Part shown: positions 1 through 7,182 of the stretch, in pieces | How positions within the stretch are numbered: the first letter of the stretch is position 1 | How the letters are laid out: each line of letters begins with the position of its first letter | NCBI RefSeq assembly: GCF_031085175.1 | Contig: NZ_JAVHUY010000003.1 | Coordinates: 290,021-354,020, forward strand | DNA: 64,000 nt | Origin: Phytohabitans maris | GTDB taxonomy: Bacteria > Actinomycetota > Actinomycetes > Mycobacteriales > Micromonosporaceae | Direction: 5' to 3' | Program-made: the position numbers and the translations under genes | Notes under the pieces: generated by a model | Databases searched by the model: none | Seen by the model: the letters and a program-made list of their open reading frames with translations, nothing else | Told to the model about the DNA's origin: nothing

Positions 1-276
1 AAGGCCGGACTCTCCATTTCGGACATCGACGCGGTCGAGGTGAACGAGGCGTTCGCGCCGGTACCGCTCGCCTGGCTCGCCGAGTTCGACCTGGACCCGG
101 AGCGGCTCAACCCGCGCGGCGGCGCGATCGCCCTGGGACACCCGCTCGGCGCCTCCGGCGCCCGGCTCATGACCACGCTGGTCAACCACCTCGAACAGAC
201 CGGCGGCCGGTACGGGCTGCAGGTCATGTGCGAGGCCGGCGGCATGGCCAACGCCACGATCATCGAACGGCTCTAG
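1..276 (+). CDS. Thiolase (acetyl-CoA acyltransferase), C-terminal part
   Basis: The reading frame is open from the first base, so the gene begins outside the window and only about 91 C-terminal residues are visible. The thiolase signatures are clear: NEAFA, then GHPLGASGAR (catalytic His), then the C-terminal active-site Cys in MCEAGGMANA. Thiolases carry out the last, thiolytic step of beta-oxidation or the reverse condensation in the cytoplasm. The genes directly downstream encode an SDR dehydrogenase and an enoyl-CoA hydratase, which fits a catabolic acyl-CoA operon. The substrate chain length cannot be told from this fragment. Confidence 0.93.
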   Translation, partial: KAGLSISDIDAVEVNEAFAPVPLAWLAEFDLDPERLNPRGGAIALGHPLGASGARLMTTLVNHLEQTGGRYGLQVMCEAGGMANATIIERL

Positions 277-341
277 CTCTCCGGCCCGCGCGCCGGCCGC
301 GGCCCGGGCCCGCGGCGACACGTCACGAACGGGAGGCCCAT

Positions 342-1100
342 TTGAAGATCGACCAGGCCAGCGCGGTGGTCACCGGCGGCGCGTCGGGGCTCGGCCTCGC
401 GACCGCCAAGCGGCTGCTCGCGGACGGCGCGTCGGTGGTGATCGTCGACCTGCCCACCTCCGCCGGCGAGGCGGTGGCCAAGGAGATCGGCGCGGTCTTC
501 GCACCGGCCGACGTCACCGATCCCGGCGCGGTGGAGGGCGCCCTGGACGCGGCCGAGCTCGCCGGGCCGATCCGGGTACTGGTGCACTGCGCCGGCCGCG
601 GCGGCACCGTACGCCTGGTCGGCCGCGACGGCAGCCCGGGCGACCTGGAGCTCTACGAGACGCTGGTGCGGATCAACCTGGTCGGCACGTTCAACGTGCT
701 CCGGCTGGCGGCCGCCCGGATGGCCCGCAACGAGCCGCTGGACGGCGAGCGCGGCGTTTGCGTGCTCACCGCGTCGGTCGCCGCGTGGGAGGGGCAGATC
801 GGGCAGATCCCGTACGCCTCCGCGAAGGCCGGCGTGGTCGGCATGACCCTGGTCGCCGCCCGCGACCTGGCCAGCCGGCTGATCCGGGTCGCCACGATCG
901 CGCCCGGGATCTTCGACACGCCGATCCTCGACCGGTTCTCCGACGAGATCAAGCAAGGGCTCGCCCGGTCGGTCCCGCACCCGGCCCGGCTCGGCCGCCC
1001 CGACGAGTTCGCCCGGCTGGCCGCGCACATCGTCGACAACCCGATGATCAACGGGGAGACGATCCGGCTGGACGGCGCCGTACGGATGCAGCCCCGATGA
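342..1100 (+). CDS. SDR-family 3-hydroxyacyl-CoA dehydrogenase-like protein
   Basis: A 252-aa short-chain dehydrogenase. The NAD(P)-binding motif TGGASGLG is at residues 11-18 and the catalytic Ser145, Tyr158 and Lys162 (YASAK) are present. The C-terminal pattern GETIRLDGAVRM resembles type II 3-hydroxyacyl-CoA dehydrogenases (HSD17B10-like), which oxidise 3-hydroxyacyl-CoA with NAD. I chose the TTG start at 342 because GGGAGG lies 5 nt upstream; the open frame extends further 5' but would overlap the thiolase. It follows the thiolase by 65 nt and its stop overlaps the next start (ATGA), so the three genes are one operon. The CoA-substrate assignment rests on family resemblance and neighbours. 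Confidence 0.88.
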   Translation: MKIDQASAVVTGGASGLGLATAKRLLADGASVVIVDLPTSAGEAVAKEIGAVFAPADVTDPGAVEGALDAAELAGPIRVLVHCAGRGGTVRLVGRDGSPGDLELYETLVRINLVGTFNVLRLAAARMARNEPLDGERGVCVLTASVAAWEGQIGQIPYASAKAGVVGMTLVAARDLASRLIRVATIAPGIFDTPILDRFSDEIKQGLARSVPHPARLGRPDEFARLAAHIVDNPMINGETIRLDGAVRMQPR

Positions 1101-1858
1101 CCCCCGTCCGCACCGAGGAGCAGGGCCGGGTCCTGCTGGTCACCATCGACCGTCCCGAGGTCCGCAACGCGATCGACACGGCGACCGCCAAGGGCATCGC
1201 CGCCGCCCTGACCGAGCTGGACGAGCGCGACGACCTGAGCGTCGGCGTGCTCACCGGCGCCGGCAAGGGCTTCTGCGCCGGCATGGACCTCAAGGCGTTC
1301 CTGGCCGGCGAGCGCCCGTCGGTACCCGGCCGCGGCTTCGCCGGCATCGTGGAACGGCCGCCGGACAAGCCGCTGATCGCCGCCGTCGAGGGTTTCGCGG
1401 TCGCCGGCGGCTTCGAGATCGCGCTCGCCTGCGACCTGGTGGTGGCCGCCGAGGACGCGACGTTCGGGCTCCCCGAGGTGCGGCGCGGCCTGCTGCCCGG
1501 CGGCGGCGGCCTGCTGCGGCTGCCCACCCGCGTCCCGTACGCCCTCGCCCTCGAATGGATCCTCACCGGCCGCCGGGTGACCGCCCGCGAGGCGCACGCC
1601 GCCGGCCTGGTCAACCGCCTGACCCCGACCGGGACCGCGCTGGCGGCCGCGCTCGAACTCGCCCAGCAGATCGCCCGGAACGCCCCGCTGGCCGTCCGCG
1701 CCGCGAAACGCATCGTCGTCGAGTCGGGCGGGTGGCCGGCCGAGGAGGCGTTCGCGCGGCAGCAGGAGATCTACGAGCCGGTGCGCTCCTCGCAGGACGC
1801 GGTCGAGGGCGCCCGCGCGTTCACCGAGAAGCGCGACCCCGACTGGCGCGGCGTCTAG
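1097..1858 (+). CDS. Enoyl-CoA hydratase/isomerase (crotonase family)
   Basis: A 253-aa crotonase-fold protein that starts inside the stop of the SDR gene (ATGA overlap), implying translational coupling. The oxyanion-hole segments (AGMD near residue 62, AGG near 104) and both catalytic glutamates are visible: Glu107 in GGFEIALACD and Glu127 in FGLPEV, equivalent to the two Glu residues of hydratases. It therefore should hydrate 2-enoyl-CoA to 3-hydroxyacyl-CoA, feeding the SDR and thiolase encoded upstream. Length is usual for the family. Isomerase or other crotonase activities cannot be excluded. Confidence 0.9.
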   Translation: MTPVRTEEQGRVLLVTIDRPEVRNAIDTATAKGIAAALTELDERDDLSVGVLTGAGKGFCAGMDLKAFLAGERPSVPGRGFAGIVERPPDKPLIAAVEGFAVAGGFEIALACDLVVAAEDATFGLPEVRRGLLPGGGGLLRLPTRVPYALALEWILTGRRVTAREAHAAGLVNRLTPTGTALAAALELAQQIARNAPLAVRAAKRIVVESGGWPAEEAFARQQEIYEPVRSSQDAVEGARAFTEKRDPDWRGV

Positions 1859-1925
1859 AGCCCATTCAGGCTTGCACCCGCCCGCGCCAGCTGAGGACCG
1901 TTTGCTCCCGCGGGCTCCCCGCAGG

Positions 1926-2010
1926 GGTCGGGGTGAGCGCCAGCGGTACCAGAAGTACGTTATGGCGCCCTCATAAGGTACTTCTGGTACCGCTGGTGCT
2001 CACCCCGACC
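1926..2010. repeat. 85-nt near-perfect inverted repeat (long hairpin)
   Basis: The arms 1926-1958 and 1978-2010 (33 nt each) are reverse complements except for one base, which would be a G-U pair in RNA. The pairing continues inward to 1964/1972 with one G-G mismatch, leaving a loop of about 5-7 nt. Each arm contains the KpnI-type palindrome GGTACC. There is no T-run after it. It sits in the 455-nt gap between the enoyl-CoA hydratase and the XRE regulator, both on the + strand. It could terminate the upstream operon, or be a palindromic repeat element. I see no gene in the rest of the gap. Confidence 0.85.
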
Positions 2011-2226
2011 GCGGGCCGGGTCTCCGGGGTCTTCCGGCGGGCGGGGTGGCTCCGCCCGGGAGTCCACATAGGAGCGGTGCGTCCACATAGGCGGGTGGCG
2101 CGCGAGGGCCGGCGGGCGCGACTGGCGGTGGCGGCGGGTGCGCGGGCAGGGGGCGCCGGCCCGGCCACCCGGGCGGGTGGTCCCGGGGCGACGAGTGGCG
2201 GGAATCGCATCGGTGTTAAGAGGCAC

Positions 2227-2263
2227 TTGACGAATACGGGTGGCTGTGGCGGTAACCTACACT
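2227..2263 (+). promoter_or_regulatory. Possible promoter of the XRE-cupin regulator
   Basis: TTGACG at 2227-2232 matches a -35 box. The AT-rich TAACCT/TACACT stretch at 2253-2263 could be a -10, but the spacing (20 nt or more) is longer than ideal. It lies 50-90 nt before the GTG start at 2314. Tentative. Confidence 0.3.
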
Positions 2264-2313
2264 CGACATCCGGTCCGGGGCCAGCCCCGGTGAGCAGCGC
2301 GCGGGAGGTGGTC

Positions 2314-3078
2314 GTGGCGTCGCCAGCGGTGCCTCCGATCGGCGCGCGGCTGCGGGCCGAGCGGCGCCGGCGGGGCGTGAGCATCCGCGGGCTGGCGCGC
2401 GACATCGGGGTCTCGGCGAGCCTGATCTCGCAGATCGAGACGGAGAAGAGCAGCCCGTCGGTGAGCACGCTGTACGCGATCTCGACCGCGCTCGGCATCT
2501 CGATCGAGGAGCTGTTCGGGCCGCCGACGGCCGAGGAGGCGGCGGCCGGGGTCGAGGCGGAGGACGCCGGGGCCGGGGTCGACGGCGCAGCCGGGGAGCC
2601 GGCGGGGGCGCAGGTCGTGCGGCTGCCCGCGTTCACCCCGAGCGGCGAGCCGTCCGCGCTGCTCACCGCCGCCCTGGCCGCCGCCGCGCCGCGGGGTGGG
2701 CTGCCCGCCGGGGGCGTCGAGGTGGCCGGCCGGCGGGTCGGGCCGGTGATCACGCCGGAGGAGCGCGAGGTGCTGACCCTCGACTCGGGAGTGACCTGGG
2801 AGCTGCTCGGCCGGATGCCGCACAAGCACGTCGAGTTCCTGCTGATCACGTACCAGCCGGGCGGCACCTCGTCCAGCTCCGGCCTGCTGATGCGCCACAC
2901 CGGCATCGAGTTCGGCTTCGTGATCAGCGGCGAGCTGACGCTGTCGCTGGGGTTCGAGTCGCACAAGCTGCGGCCCGGCGACGCGGTCTCGTTCGACTCG
3001 TCCAACCCGCACGCCTACCGCAACGAGAGCACCGAGCCCGCCGTGGGCGTCTGGTTCGTGCTCGAGCGCTGGTCCTGA
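2314..3078 (+). CDS. XRE-family transcriptional regulator with C-terminal cupin sensor
   Basis: A 254-aa protein. Residues about 9-65 form a helix-turn-helix of the XRE type ([19 protein letters not shown]...[16 protein letters not shown]). A low-complexity Ala/Gly/Glu linker follows, then a cupin_2 beta-barrel over roughly the last 100 residues ([27 protein letters not shown]). This is the architecture of PuuR/SutR-like regulators, in which the cupin senses a small ligand. GTG 2314 is chosen because GGGAGG (2303-2308) is 5 nt upstream; GTG 2290 is an in-frame alternative. It is the first gene before the amidohydrolase/Liv transporter cluster and reads the same way, so it is the obvious candidate regulator of that cluster. 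The ligand is unknown. Confidence 0.87.
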   Translation: MASPAVPPIGARLRAERRRRGVSIRGLARDIGVSASLISQIETEKSSPSVSTLYAISTALGISIEELFGPPTAEEAAAGVEAEDAGAGVDGAAGEPAGAQVVRLPAFTPSGEPSALLTAALAAAAPRGGLPAGGVEVAGRRVGPVITPEEREVLTLDSGVTWELLGRMPHKHVEFLLITYQPGGTSSSSGLLMRHTGIEFGFVISGELTLSLGFESHKLRPGDAVSFDSSNPHAYRNESTEPAVGVWFVLERWS

Positions 3079-3139
3079 GCCGCCACTCAGTCTGAGCCGT
3101 GTGCGCCACGGTGTACATCTGCGCGTTCACAAGATCGCA

Positions 3140-3184
3140 AGTGTGTAAGTGGTATTGCACACGTGTGAACTATGAGCTTACACT
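3140..3184. promoter_or_regulatory. Operator-like palindromes upstream of the amidohydrolase cluster
   Basis: In the 208-nt gap before the first amidohydrolase there is a relatively AT-rich patch with a perfect 10-bp palindrome CACACGTGTG (3158-3167). It is flanked by AGTGTGTAAG (3140-3149) and its near inverse CTTACACT (3177-3184). Such nested symmetry is typical of an operator. The XRE-cupin regulator just upstream is the natural candidate to bind it, but this is inference. Confidence 0.45.
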
Positions 3185-3286
3185 CCGGCCCTAAGACAGC
3201 TCGGAAACCAAGCTGACCCCCGCTCGAAACACACGCCGACACCCACTCCATAGCCGCGTCGTGACCCCGTGAGAGGACGGTGTCCA

Positions 3287-4975
3287 GTGACCCAGGCTGA
3301 CCAGGAAGGCGTCCCCCGAAGAACGATATTTCGCACCGGCGCCGCCGTCGGTGCCGCCACCGCCATCGGCGCGGTGGCACACCCTCAGCAAGCGGCGGCA
3401 TCAGCCCAACCGGCCGCCGCGCACGGCGCGCCGTCGGAGCGGGACCTGATCCTGCACAACGGACCGATCCACACCATGAACCGCCGGCACGACGTGGTCC
3501 GCGCCCTCGCCATCCGGGACGGGCGGGTCGCGTACGCCGGCGACAGCCTCGGCGCCGCCCGCCGCGCCCTGCCCGAGCACCCCCGGGTGGTCGACCTGCG
3601 GGGGCACGTCGCGATCCCGGGCATCATCGACAACCACAACCACATCGTGCTGATGGGCAACCGCCCCGGCCGCCACACTCCACTGGAGAACGCGTACTCG
3701 GTCGCCGACGTCCAGCGGGCGTACCGGGCGCGGGCCAGGGGCGTGCCGGCCGGCGAGTTCGTCACGACGATCGGCGGGTTCCACTTCAACCAGTTCCGCG
3801 AGGTGCGCCTGCCCACGCTCGCCGAGCTCGACGCCGCCCTGCCCCGGCACCCGGCGTACGTCTCGGTCGGCTTCAGCGGCTCCTCCGCGACCAACAGCCT
3901 CGGCAAGGCGTTCTTCGAGGCGGCCGGCGTGGTCGTCGGCGCGGACGGGACGATCGCCTCCGGCACCCAGACCGGCCGGGCCACGCTCGCCCTGCGCCAG
4001 AGGCTCACCCCCGAGCTGCGGCGGCGCGGTGCGCGCGACGCCATGGCCTACGCGCTCAGCGTCGGCGTCACCACCCACCTCGACCAGGGGGCGTTCCAAG
4101 CCACGGGTACGCCGAGCGACGGCGCCGCGCACGAGGACAACTACACGATGCACCTGCCGTTCCTGGAGCTGTACGACCGGGGGCAGGCGCCGGTGCGGCT
4201 GCGGATCAACTTCCTGCACATGGACACCGACCCGGCGCTGCCGACGCTGGAAGAGCGGCTGCGCAACGCGTTCCCGTTCTTCGGCGACGACATGGTGCGG
4301 ACCGGCGGCATCGGCGAGTTCATCGCCAGCGGCCTCGGCCCCAACTGGCTGGAGGCGGCGAAGCGGGTGGCCCGGGCCGGCTGGCGGGCCGAGGTGCACT
4401 CGCTCTCCGCCACCGACTTCCGCACCGAGATCGAGGGCTTCGAAGCGGTGCACGCGGAAGTGTCCATCAAGGACCTGCGGTGGGTGGTGGCGCACGTCCC
4501 GTTCATCACCGAGGACTACGTGGACCGGCTCAAGGCGGTCGGGGGTGGGCTCAGCCTCACCGGCTGGCGCTACCTGGCCGGCACCGGTACGGCCGCGGGA
4601 CCGCCGTTCCGGATGATCGTGGACAACGGGATCCACGCCGGCATGAGCTCGGACGGCATGCAGATCGCCCCGATGAACCCGTTCATCCACGCGTACTACG
4701 CGGTCACCGGCCGCAACGCGCTGGGCGCCGTCGTCAACGACGGCCAGCAGATCAGCCGCCGCGAGGTGCTCGACCTCTACACCCGGGACAACACCTGGTT
4801 TCTCGGCAAGGCCGACGAGGACCAGCTCGGCGTGCTGGAGGTCGAGCGGCTCGGCGACGTCGTGGTGCTCGACCGCGACTACTTCCGGGTACCCGAGGAG
4901 GAGATCCGGCACGTGCGGTCCGTGCTGACCGTCGTCGGCGGGTCCATCGTGCACGACACCGGAAAGGTGCACTGA
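3287..4975 (+). CDS. Tat-exported amidohydrolase (YtcJ-like, amidohydrolase family 3)
   Basis: A 562-aa metal-dependent hydrolase. The N-terminus has a twin-arginine signal (RRTIFR at 11-16, hydrophobic stretch 17-31, Ala-rich cleavage region), so it is probably exported folded. The amidohydrolase motif HNH (His117, His119, in DNHNH) binds the metal, and the C-terminus returns to the composite beta-sandwich (GDVVVLDRDYF). YtcJ-like enzymes hydrolyse amide or related bonds; the substrate here is unknown. GTG 3287 is chosen because GAGAGGA lies 9 nt upstream; GTG 3269 would add six residues. It is clearly paralogous to the product of 9844-11508, sharing TNSLGKAF versus ANSLGKAF and RRGVP/ARGVP-type segments. 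The binding protein follows after 2 nt, so it belongs to the transporter operon. Confidence 0.86.
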   Translation: MTQADQEGVPRRTIFRTGAAVGAATAIGAVAHPQQAAASAQPAAAHGAPSERDLILHNGPIHTMNRRHDVVRALAIRDGRVAYAGDSLGAARRALPEHPRVVDLRGHVAIPGIIDNHNHIVLMGNRPGRHTPLENAYSVADVQRAYRARARGVPAGEFVTTIGGFHFNQFREVRLPTLAELDAALPRHPAYVSVGFSGSSATNSLGKAFFEAAGVVVGADGTIASGTQTGRATLALRQRLTPELRRRGARDAMAYALSVGVTTHLDQGAFQATGTPSDGAAHEDNYTMHLPFLELYDRGQAPVRLRINFLHMDTDPALPTLEERLRNAFPFFGDDMVRTGGIGEFIASGLGPNWLEAAKRVARAGWRAEVHSLSATDFRTEIEGFEAVHAEVSIKDLRWVVAHVPFITEDYVDRLKAVGGGLSLTGWRYLAGTGTAAGPPFRMIVDNGIHAGMSSDGMQIAPMNPFIHAYYAVTGRNALGAVVNDGQQISRREVLDLYTRDNTWFLGKADEDQLGVLEVERLGDVVVLDRDYFRVPEEEIRHVRSVLTVVGGSIVHDTGKVH

Positions 4976-4977
4976 GC

Positions 4978-6240
4978 ATGCGCAAGAACACGATAGTCGC
5001 GGCCGCGGCGGCCCTGCTCCTCCTCGCCGCCGCCGCGTGCGAGTCCAAGTCGCCGTCCGAGGACGCCGGCGCGGCGTCGGCGGCGAGCGGTGACCCGATC
5101 GTCGTCGGCTCCACGCTCTCGCTCAGCGGCGCGTTCGCGGCGACCGGCGCCATCCACAAGATCGCCGGCGAGCTCTTCGTGGAGCGGCTGAACGCCTCCG
5201 GCGGGCTGCTCGGCCGGCCGGTGCGGTGGGTCGTCCGGGACGACGAGTCCGACCAGGCCAAGGTGAGCACGCTGTACGAGCAGCTGATCAGCCAGGACAA
5301 GGTGGATCTGATCATCGGCCCGTACGCGACGCCGAACATCCTGAGCGCGATGGCCGTGGCCGCCCGCCACCGGTACACGATGCCGCAGCACACGGCCGTC
5401 ATCGCGCCGCTGCTGACCTACGAGTGCCAGTTCCCGGCCTGGTCGATCGGCCCGACGCCGAACGAGTTCGTGCCGACGCAGCTCTTCGAGGCGACCGCGA
5501 GCCTGCCCAGCCCGCCGAAGAGGATCGCGATCCTGACCAACCAGAACGGGTCGACGGACTTCGTCTCGTACGGCTCCGGCGACAACAAGACCGGCGCGGT
5601 CTCCATCACCAAGCAGAATGGCCTGGACCTGGTGCTGGAGGTGCGGTACCCGCCGACCACCACCGACTGGGCGCCGATCGCGGCCCGGGTCCGGGACGCC
5701 AAGCCCGACCTGGTCATCAACAACGGCCTCGGCGTCGACCCGGTCAACCTGCTGCAGGCGATGGCGCAGCTGAACTACAAGCCGCCGATGATGTTCAGCC
5801 TCTTCCCCGCGCCCGGCCCACCGCTCGGCCTCGGCGCGGCCTCGGAAGGGCTGCTGTCGGTCAGCATCTTCGAGCCGAACAAGCCCACATTGGACAAGCT
5901 CGGCGGTGACGCGACCACCATCGTGAACGACTTCAAGGCGCGGGCCGCGGCCGCCAAGCTGCCGTACACGGTCTTCGAGACGCAGGCCGCGTCCTCGTGG
6001 AACGCCTGGGAGATCCTGGTCGCCGGGGTGAAGGCGGCCGGCGGCACGGACCAGGCCAAGATGTGCGACGCGCTCCACGCCAGCGGCGCCGACACCACGT
6101 TCAGCGGGCACCTGGCGTTCGACCCGGCGCAGAACAACTTCTGGCCGACGACCCAGACCATCAAGCAGATCCAGAACGGTGACTGGGTCACGGTCTGGCC
6201 GGCGGACCGCGCCGCGGCGACCCTGCGCGGCCCCGCCTGA
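4978..6240 (+). CDS. Branched-chain amino acid-type ABC transporter, substrate-binding lipoprotein (LivK-like)
   Basis: A 420-aa protein with a lipoprotein signal: positively charged start, hydrophobic run and Cys21 in LAAAAC. The mature part is a periplasmic-binding-protein type I fold (VGSTLSLSG near residue 43, then LFVERLNASGGLLGRPV, VDLIIGPY) typical of LivK proteins. It should sit on the outer face of the membrane and deliver ligand to the LivHMGF permease encoded next. It starts 2 nt after the amidohydrolase stop; GGAAAGG inside the upstream gene end serves as ribosome site. LivK relatives bind amino acids, amides, urea or aromatic compounds; with the exported amidohydrolases beside it, a hydrolysis product is a likely ligand (inference). 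Confidence 0.88.
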   Translation: MRKNTIVAAAAALLLLAAAACESKSPSEDAGAASAASGDPIVVGSTLSLSGAFAATGAIHKIAGELFVERLNASGGLLGRPVRWVVRDDESDQAKVSTLYEQLISQDKVDLIIGPYATPNILSAMAVAARHRYTMPQHTAVIAPLLTYECQFPAWSIGPTPNEFVPTQLFEATASLPSPPKRIAILTNQNGSTDFVSYGSGDNKTGAVSITKQNGLDLVLEVRYPPTTTDWAPIAARVRDAKPDLVINNGLGVDPVNLLQAMAQLNYKPPMMFSLFPAPGPPLGLGAASEGLLSVSIFEPNKPTLDKLGGDATTIVNDFKARAAAAKLPYTVFETQAASSWNAWEILVAGVKAAGGTDQAKMCDALHASGADTTFSGHLAFDPAQNNFWPTTQTIKQIQNGDWVTVWPADRAAATLRGPA

Positions 6241-6247
6241 CCCTCCC

Positions 6248-6286
6248 GCGACCGCCCGGTCCGCCCCCGTGGCCCCGGGCGGTCGC
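6248..6286 (+). terminator. GC-rich hairpin between binding protein and permease genes
   Basis: A perfect 12-bp stem (6248-6259 with 6275-6286) and a 15-nt loop sit in the 72-nt gap between the binding-protein stop and livH. No T-run follows. This location is classic for an mRNA-stabilising or partially terminating structure that gives more binding protein than permease. Confidence 0.6.
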
Positions 6287-6312
6287 ACCCCAGCCGTTGA
6301 GGAGTGGAGCGA

Positions 6313-7182
6313 ATGACCACCATTCAGGCGGCGCTCAGCGGGATCCTGCTGGGCGGGCTGTACGCGCTGATGGCCGCCGGCGTCTCGGTGACCTGGGGCG
6401 TACTGCGGATCATCAACCTGGCGCACTTCGGCATGATCCTGCTCGGCGCGTACCTGACGTTCGAGCTGGCCACCGCCTGGCGGGTCAACCCGCTCGTCAC
6501 GCTGGTGGTGAGCGTGCCGGCGATGTTCGTGCTCGGCGGCGCGCTCCAGTGGGCCTTCGACTACCTGCGGGTCTCCGAGCTCAACTCGCTGCTGATCACG
6601 TTCGGCCTGCTCATCGTGGTGGTCCAGTCGGTCAGCAACGTCTGGAGCGCCGACTTCCAGCGGATGGCCGCGGAGGTCAACCCGTACGCCACCGAGTCGG
6701 TGCGGGTCGGCCGGTTCGTCTTCCCGGTGCCGACGCTGCTGGCGTTCGCGATCGCGCTGCTGGTCATCCTCGGCGCGCACCTGGTGCTGCGGCGCACGTT
6801 CATCGGCCGGGCCCTGCGCGCGTACGCCGAGGACCGGCCGATCGCGGCCGCGTTCGGGATCGACCACCGCAGGATCGGCGTGCTCCTCGCGGCGGTCACC
6901 GGCGCCACCGCGGCCGTCGCCGGGATGCTCTTCTCGCTCGCCAACGCGCTGACCCCGGCGACCGCGTTCGAGTGGTTCGGCACGGTCTTCGCGGTGGTCA
7001 TCCTCGGCGGCATCGGCCACCTGGTCGGCACGCTCGCCGCCGGGGTACTGGTCGGGCTCCTCTCCAGCGTCGTGTCGGTGGTGCTCTCCCCCGCCACGGC
7101 GCCGTTCGTGCTCTTCTCCGCGATCGTCCTCGCCCTGATCCTGCGACCACAGGGCCTGTTCACCGTGGGAGCCACCAGATGA
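6313..7182 (+). CDS. livH: Liv-type ABC transporter permease (LivH-like)
   Basis: A 289-aa integral membrane protein with about eight hydrophobic segments. It has LivH hallmarks: LLGGLYALMAAG near the N-terminus, then RIINLAHFGMILLGAY, and the C-terminal VVILGGIGHLVGTLAAGVLVG with a final RPQGLF. It forms the channel with the LivM part of the next protein. ATG 6313 has GAGGAG 8 nt upstream; an in-frame GTG at 6304 is less well placed. Its stop overlaps the next start (ATGA). The symbol names the family position; the transported compound is unknown. Confidence 0.9.
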   Translation: MTTIQAALSGILLGGLYALMAAGVSVTWGVLRIINLAHFGMILLGAYLTFELATAWRVNPLVTLVVSVPAMFVLGGALQWAFDYLRVSELNSLLITFGLLIVVVQSVSNVWSADFQRMAAEVNPYATESVRVGRFVFPVPTLLAFAIALLVILGAHLVLRRTFIGRALRAYAEDRPIAAAFGIDHRRIGVLLAAVTGATAAVAGMLFSLANALTPATAFEWFGTVFAVVILGGIGHLVGTLAAGVLVGLLSSVVSVVLSPATAPFVLFSAIVLALILRPQGLFTVGATR

